In this document: positions 4,812 through 6,424 of the stretch, one piece after another
Numbering within the stretch: the first letter of the stretch is position 1
Layout: every line of letters starts with the position of its first letter
NCBI GenBank assembly: GCA_964363685.1
Contig: CAYIJG010000056.1
Span: 1 to 6,424, forward strand
From: XYD2-FULL-39-9 sp964363685
GTDB lineage: Bacteria > Patescibacteriota > Patescibacteriia > Magasanikbacterales > GWA2-37-8
DNA length: 6,424 nt
Reading direction: 5' to 3'
Position numbers and translations under genes: made by a program
Notes under the pieces: generated by a model
Database searches by the model: none
Told to the model about the DNA's origin: nothing
Seen by the model: only the letters and a program-made list of their open reading frames with translations

Positions 4812-6424
4812 TTACTTTTTGTCATTACTATCAACAACCTCGCCTTCTATTGGCCCTTGCCCAGCATCATCCTTCTTTTCTTCTCCGCCTGGAGCGGCCT
4901 GACCTGGCGCTGGTTGGGCAGCTTGATACATCTTGGTACCAACTACTTGCGCGGCCTTAGAAAGCTCCTCAGAAGCCTTTTTGATAGCCTCTATATCTTC
5001 TTTATCCTTTACTTCTTTTAACCCCTTAAGCCCTTCTTCTACCTTGGCTTTTTCTTCATCGGTAATAGCTACTTTTTTCTCTTCCACTTCCTTCATCATT
5101 TTTTCGGTGGTATAGACCATGGTATCGGCAATATTTTTTACCTCAATTAATTCTTGTTTTTTCTTATCTTCATCAGCATGAATCTCAGCGTCTTTTTTCA
5201 GTTTTTCAACTTCTTCTTTGGACAAACCGGTAGATGCCTCAATACGAATGGATTGTTCTTTATTGGTGGCTTTGTCTTTGGCTTTCACATTTAAGATACC
5301 ATTAGCATCAATATCAAAAGTCACTTCTACTTGGGGTACTCCGCGAGGAGCTGGTGGAATACCATCAAGAATAAACATTCCTAAATTTTTATTATCAGTA
5401 GCCATTGGACGTTCTCCTTGCAATACTTTTATTTCTACAGCTGGTTGGTTATCCGCGGCCGTAGAAAACACCTGGCTCTTTGATGTAGGAATGGTGGTAT
5501 TACGTTCAATAAGTTTTGTCATTACCCCGCCCATAGTCTCTAAACCAAATGATAGCGGAATCACGTCCAAAAGCAATACGTCGTGGACTTCGCCTTTAAG
5601 CACGCCAGCTTGCACCGCCGCGCCGATAGCCACCACTTCATCTGGGTTAACGCTGATATTTGGTTTTTTGTTAAAATATTTTTCAACCATTTGCAGTACC
5701 AGTGGCATACGAGTCATACCACCAACCATCACAACTTCATTTAACTCTTCCGGTTTTAATTTGGCATCTTCCAACGCTTTGCGTACTGGCACCAAAGTTT
5801 TTTCTACAAGCTCACCTACCAACTCTTCCAATTTGGCGCGAGTAAGTTTCATGACCAAATGTTTTGGTCCGTTTGAATCGGAAGTAATAAACGGCTGATT
5901 GATTTCTGATTCTTGAGAGGTAGAAAGCTCAATCTTGGCTTTCTCCGCTGCTTCTTTAATTCTTTGCTTGGACAATAAATCTTTGCTCAAATCAATCCCA
6001 CTGTCTTTTTTGAATTCTTCATTGATCCAATTGATAATAATATTATCAAAGTCATCACCGCCCAAATGCGTATCACCATTGGTAGATAACACTTGCACGG
6101 TATCAGCGCTTACTTCCAAAATAGAAATATCAAAAGTACCACCGCCCAAATCATAAACAGCGATTTTTTGATCTTTTTTCTTATCAAAACCATAAGCCAA
6201 AGCCGCGGCGGTTGGTTCGTTAATGATACGTAACACGTTTAGACCGGCAATAGCGCCGGCGTCTTTGGTGGCTTGGCGCTGGGCATCATCAAAATAAGCC
6301 GGTACAGTAATGACCGCTTCGGTAATTTTTTCACCCAATTTCTCTTCAGCATCTGCTTTCATTTTACCCAAAATCATAGCGGAAATTTCTTGCGGGGTAT
6401 ATTCTTTGCCTTGCATTTCTATCT
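4812..6424 (-). CDS. dnaK: Chaperone DnaK (Hsp70), N-terminal part outside the window
   Basis: An ATP-driven Hsp70 chaperone that works with DnaJ and GrpE in the cytoplasm. The reading frame is open to the window edge; the ATG at 6416 is internal, since the residues before and after it align with about residue 110 of E. coli DnaK, so roughly 110 residues are missing. Numbering from that Met: 'ITVPAYFDDAQRQATKDAG' (36-54), 'NEPTAAALAYG' (66-76), the phosphate-2 motif 'AVYDLGGGTFDIS' (86-98), 'NGDTHLGGDDFD' (113-124) and the adenosine motif 'VVMVGGMTRMP' (228-238). The interdomain linker 'DVLLLD' (279-284) leads to the beta substrate-binding domain (about 285-395) and the helical lid (about 398-500). 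A Pro/Ala/Gly/Gln-rich stretch (500-511) precedes an acidic tail, 'GPIEGEVVDSNDKK'. The visible motifs are intact, so the chaperone is probably functional. A hairpin follows 16 bp after the stop, and no grpE follows. Confidence 0.98.
   Translation of the reverse strand, partial: IEMQGKEYTPQEISAMILGKMKADAEEKLGEKITEAVITVPAYFDDAQRQATKDAGAIAGLNVLRIINEPTAAALAYGFDKKKDQKIAVYDLGGGTFDISILEVSADTVQVLSTNGDTHLGGDDFDNIIINWINEEFKKDSGIDLSKDLLSKQRIKEAAEKAKIELSTSQESEINQPFITSDSNGPKHLVMKLTRAKLEELVGELVEKTLVPVRKALEDAKLKPEELNEVVMVGGMTRMPLVLQMVEKYFNKKPNISVNPDEVVAIGAAVQAGVLKGEVHDVLLLDVIPLSFGLETMGGVMTKLIERNTTIPTSKSQVFSTAADNQPAVEIKVLQGERPMATDNKNLGMFILDGIPPAPRGVPQVEVTFDIDANGILNVKAKDKATNKEQSIRIEASTGLSKEEVEKLKKDAEIHADEDKKKQELIEVKNIADTMVYTTEKMMKEVEEKKVAITDEEKAKVEEGLKGLKEVKDKEDIEAIKKASEELSKAAQVVGTKMYQAAQPAPGQAAPGGEEKKDDAGQGPIEGEVVDSNDKK

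Noticed and set aside
5218..5898. A 226-codon plus-strand open frame opposite dnaK
   Set aside because: It lies wholly antisense to highly conserved DnaK sequence, and its serine/threonine-rich, low-complexity translation is typical of a shadow frame.
4812..6424. An alternative genetic code with TGA read as glycine
   Set aside because: All genes are open and end in TAA under the standard bacterial code, and no gene needs an internal TGA to be read through.

Overview
The window looks like chromosomal DNA from a Candidate Phyla Radiation (Patescibacteria) bacterium, probably Parcubacteria-like. This is inferred from the A+T-rich sequence, the closely packed genes, the lack of recognisable Shine-Dalgarno sequences, TAA as the stop of all seven genes, and the small DUF5667- and DUF5666-type exported proteins. 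No marker gene for firm placement is present. All seven supportable genes lie on the minus strand, so transcription runs from high to low coordinates.

In transcription order: dnaK (6424-4812, its N-terminal part lies outside the window); a 79-bp gap with a perfect 12-bp hairpin; a 251-aa protein with a methyltransferase-like Rossmann motif (4732-3977); a 158-aa helical protein of unknown function (3958-3482); dnaJ (3475-2369); an ECF-type sigma factor (start probably 2328, end 1819); a single-pass membrane protein with a DUF5667-like segment and a long charged coiled coil (1814-1020); a 191-bp gap rich in inverted repeats; and a secreted two-repeat DUF5666-like protein (828-1). The 191-bp gap carries no supportable gene.

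The Hsp70 system (DnaK plus its J-protein) brackets two unknown genes in place of the usual direct dnaK-dnaJ adjacency, and no grpE is visible. The block from 4732 to 1020 has gaps of only 18, 6, 40 and 4 bp, so it could be one transcript. It would then link the chaperones to a sigma factor and a membrane protein that has the topology of an anti-sigma factor. The inferred, untested picture is an envelope or protein-folding stress module: the membrane protein may hold or tune the sigma factor, and the secreted DUF5666 protein could be a target or an independent neighbour.

The most unusual points are the sigma/membrane-protein pair directly behind dnaJ, the two unknown genes between dnaK and dnaJ, and -10-like hexamers 5-6 nt before three start codons that lack ribosome binding sites, which suggests leaderless transcription. 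There is no sign of mobile elements, CRISPR arrays, tRNA or rRNA genes.
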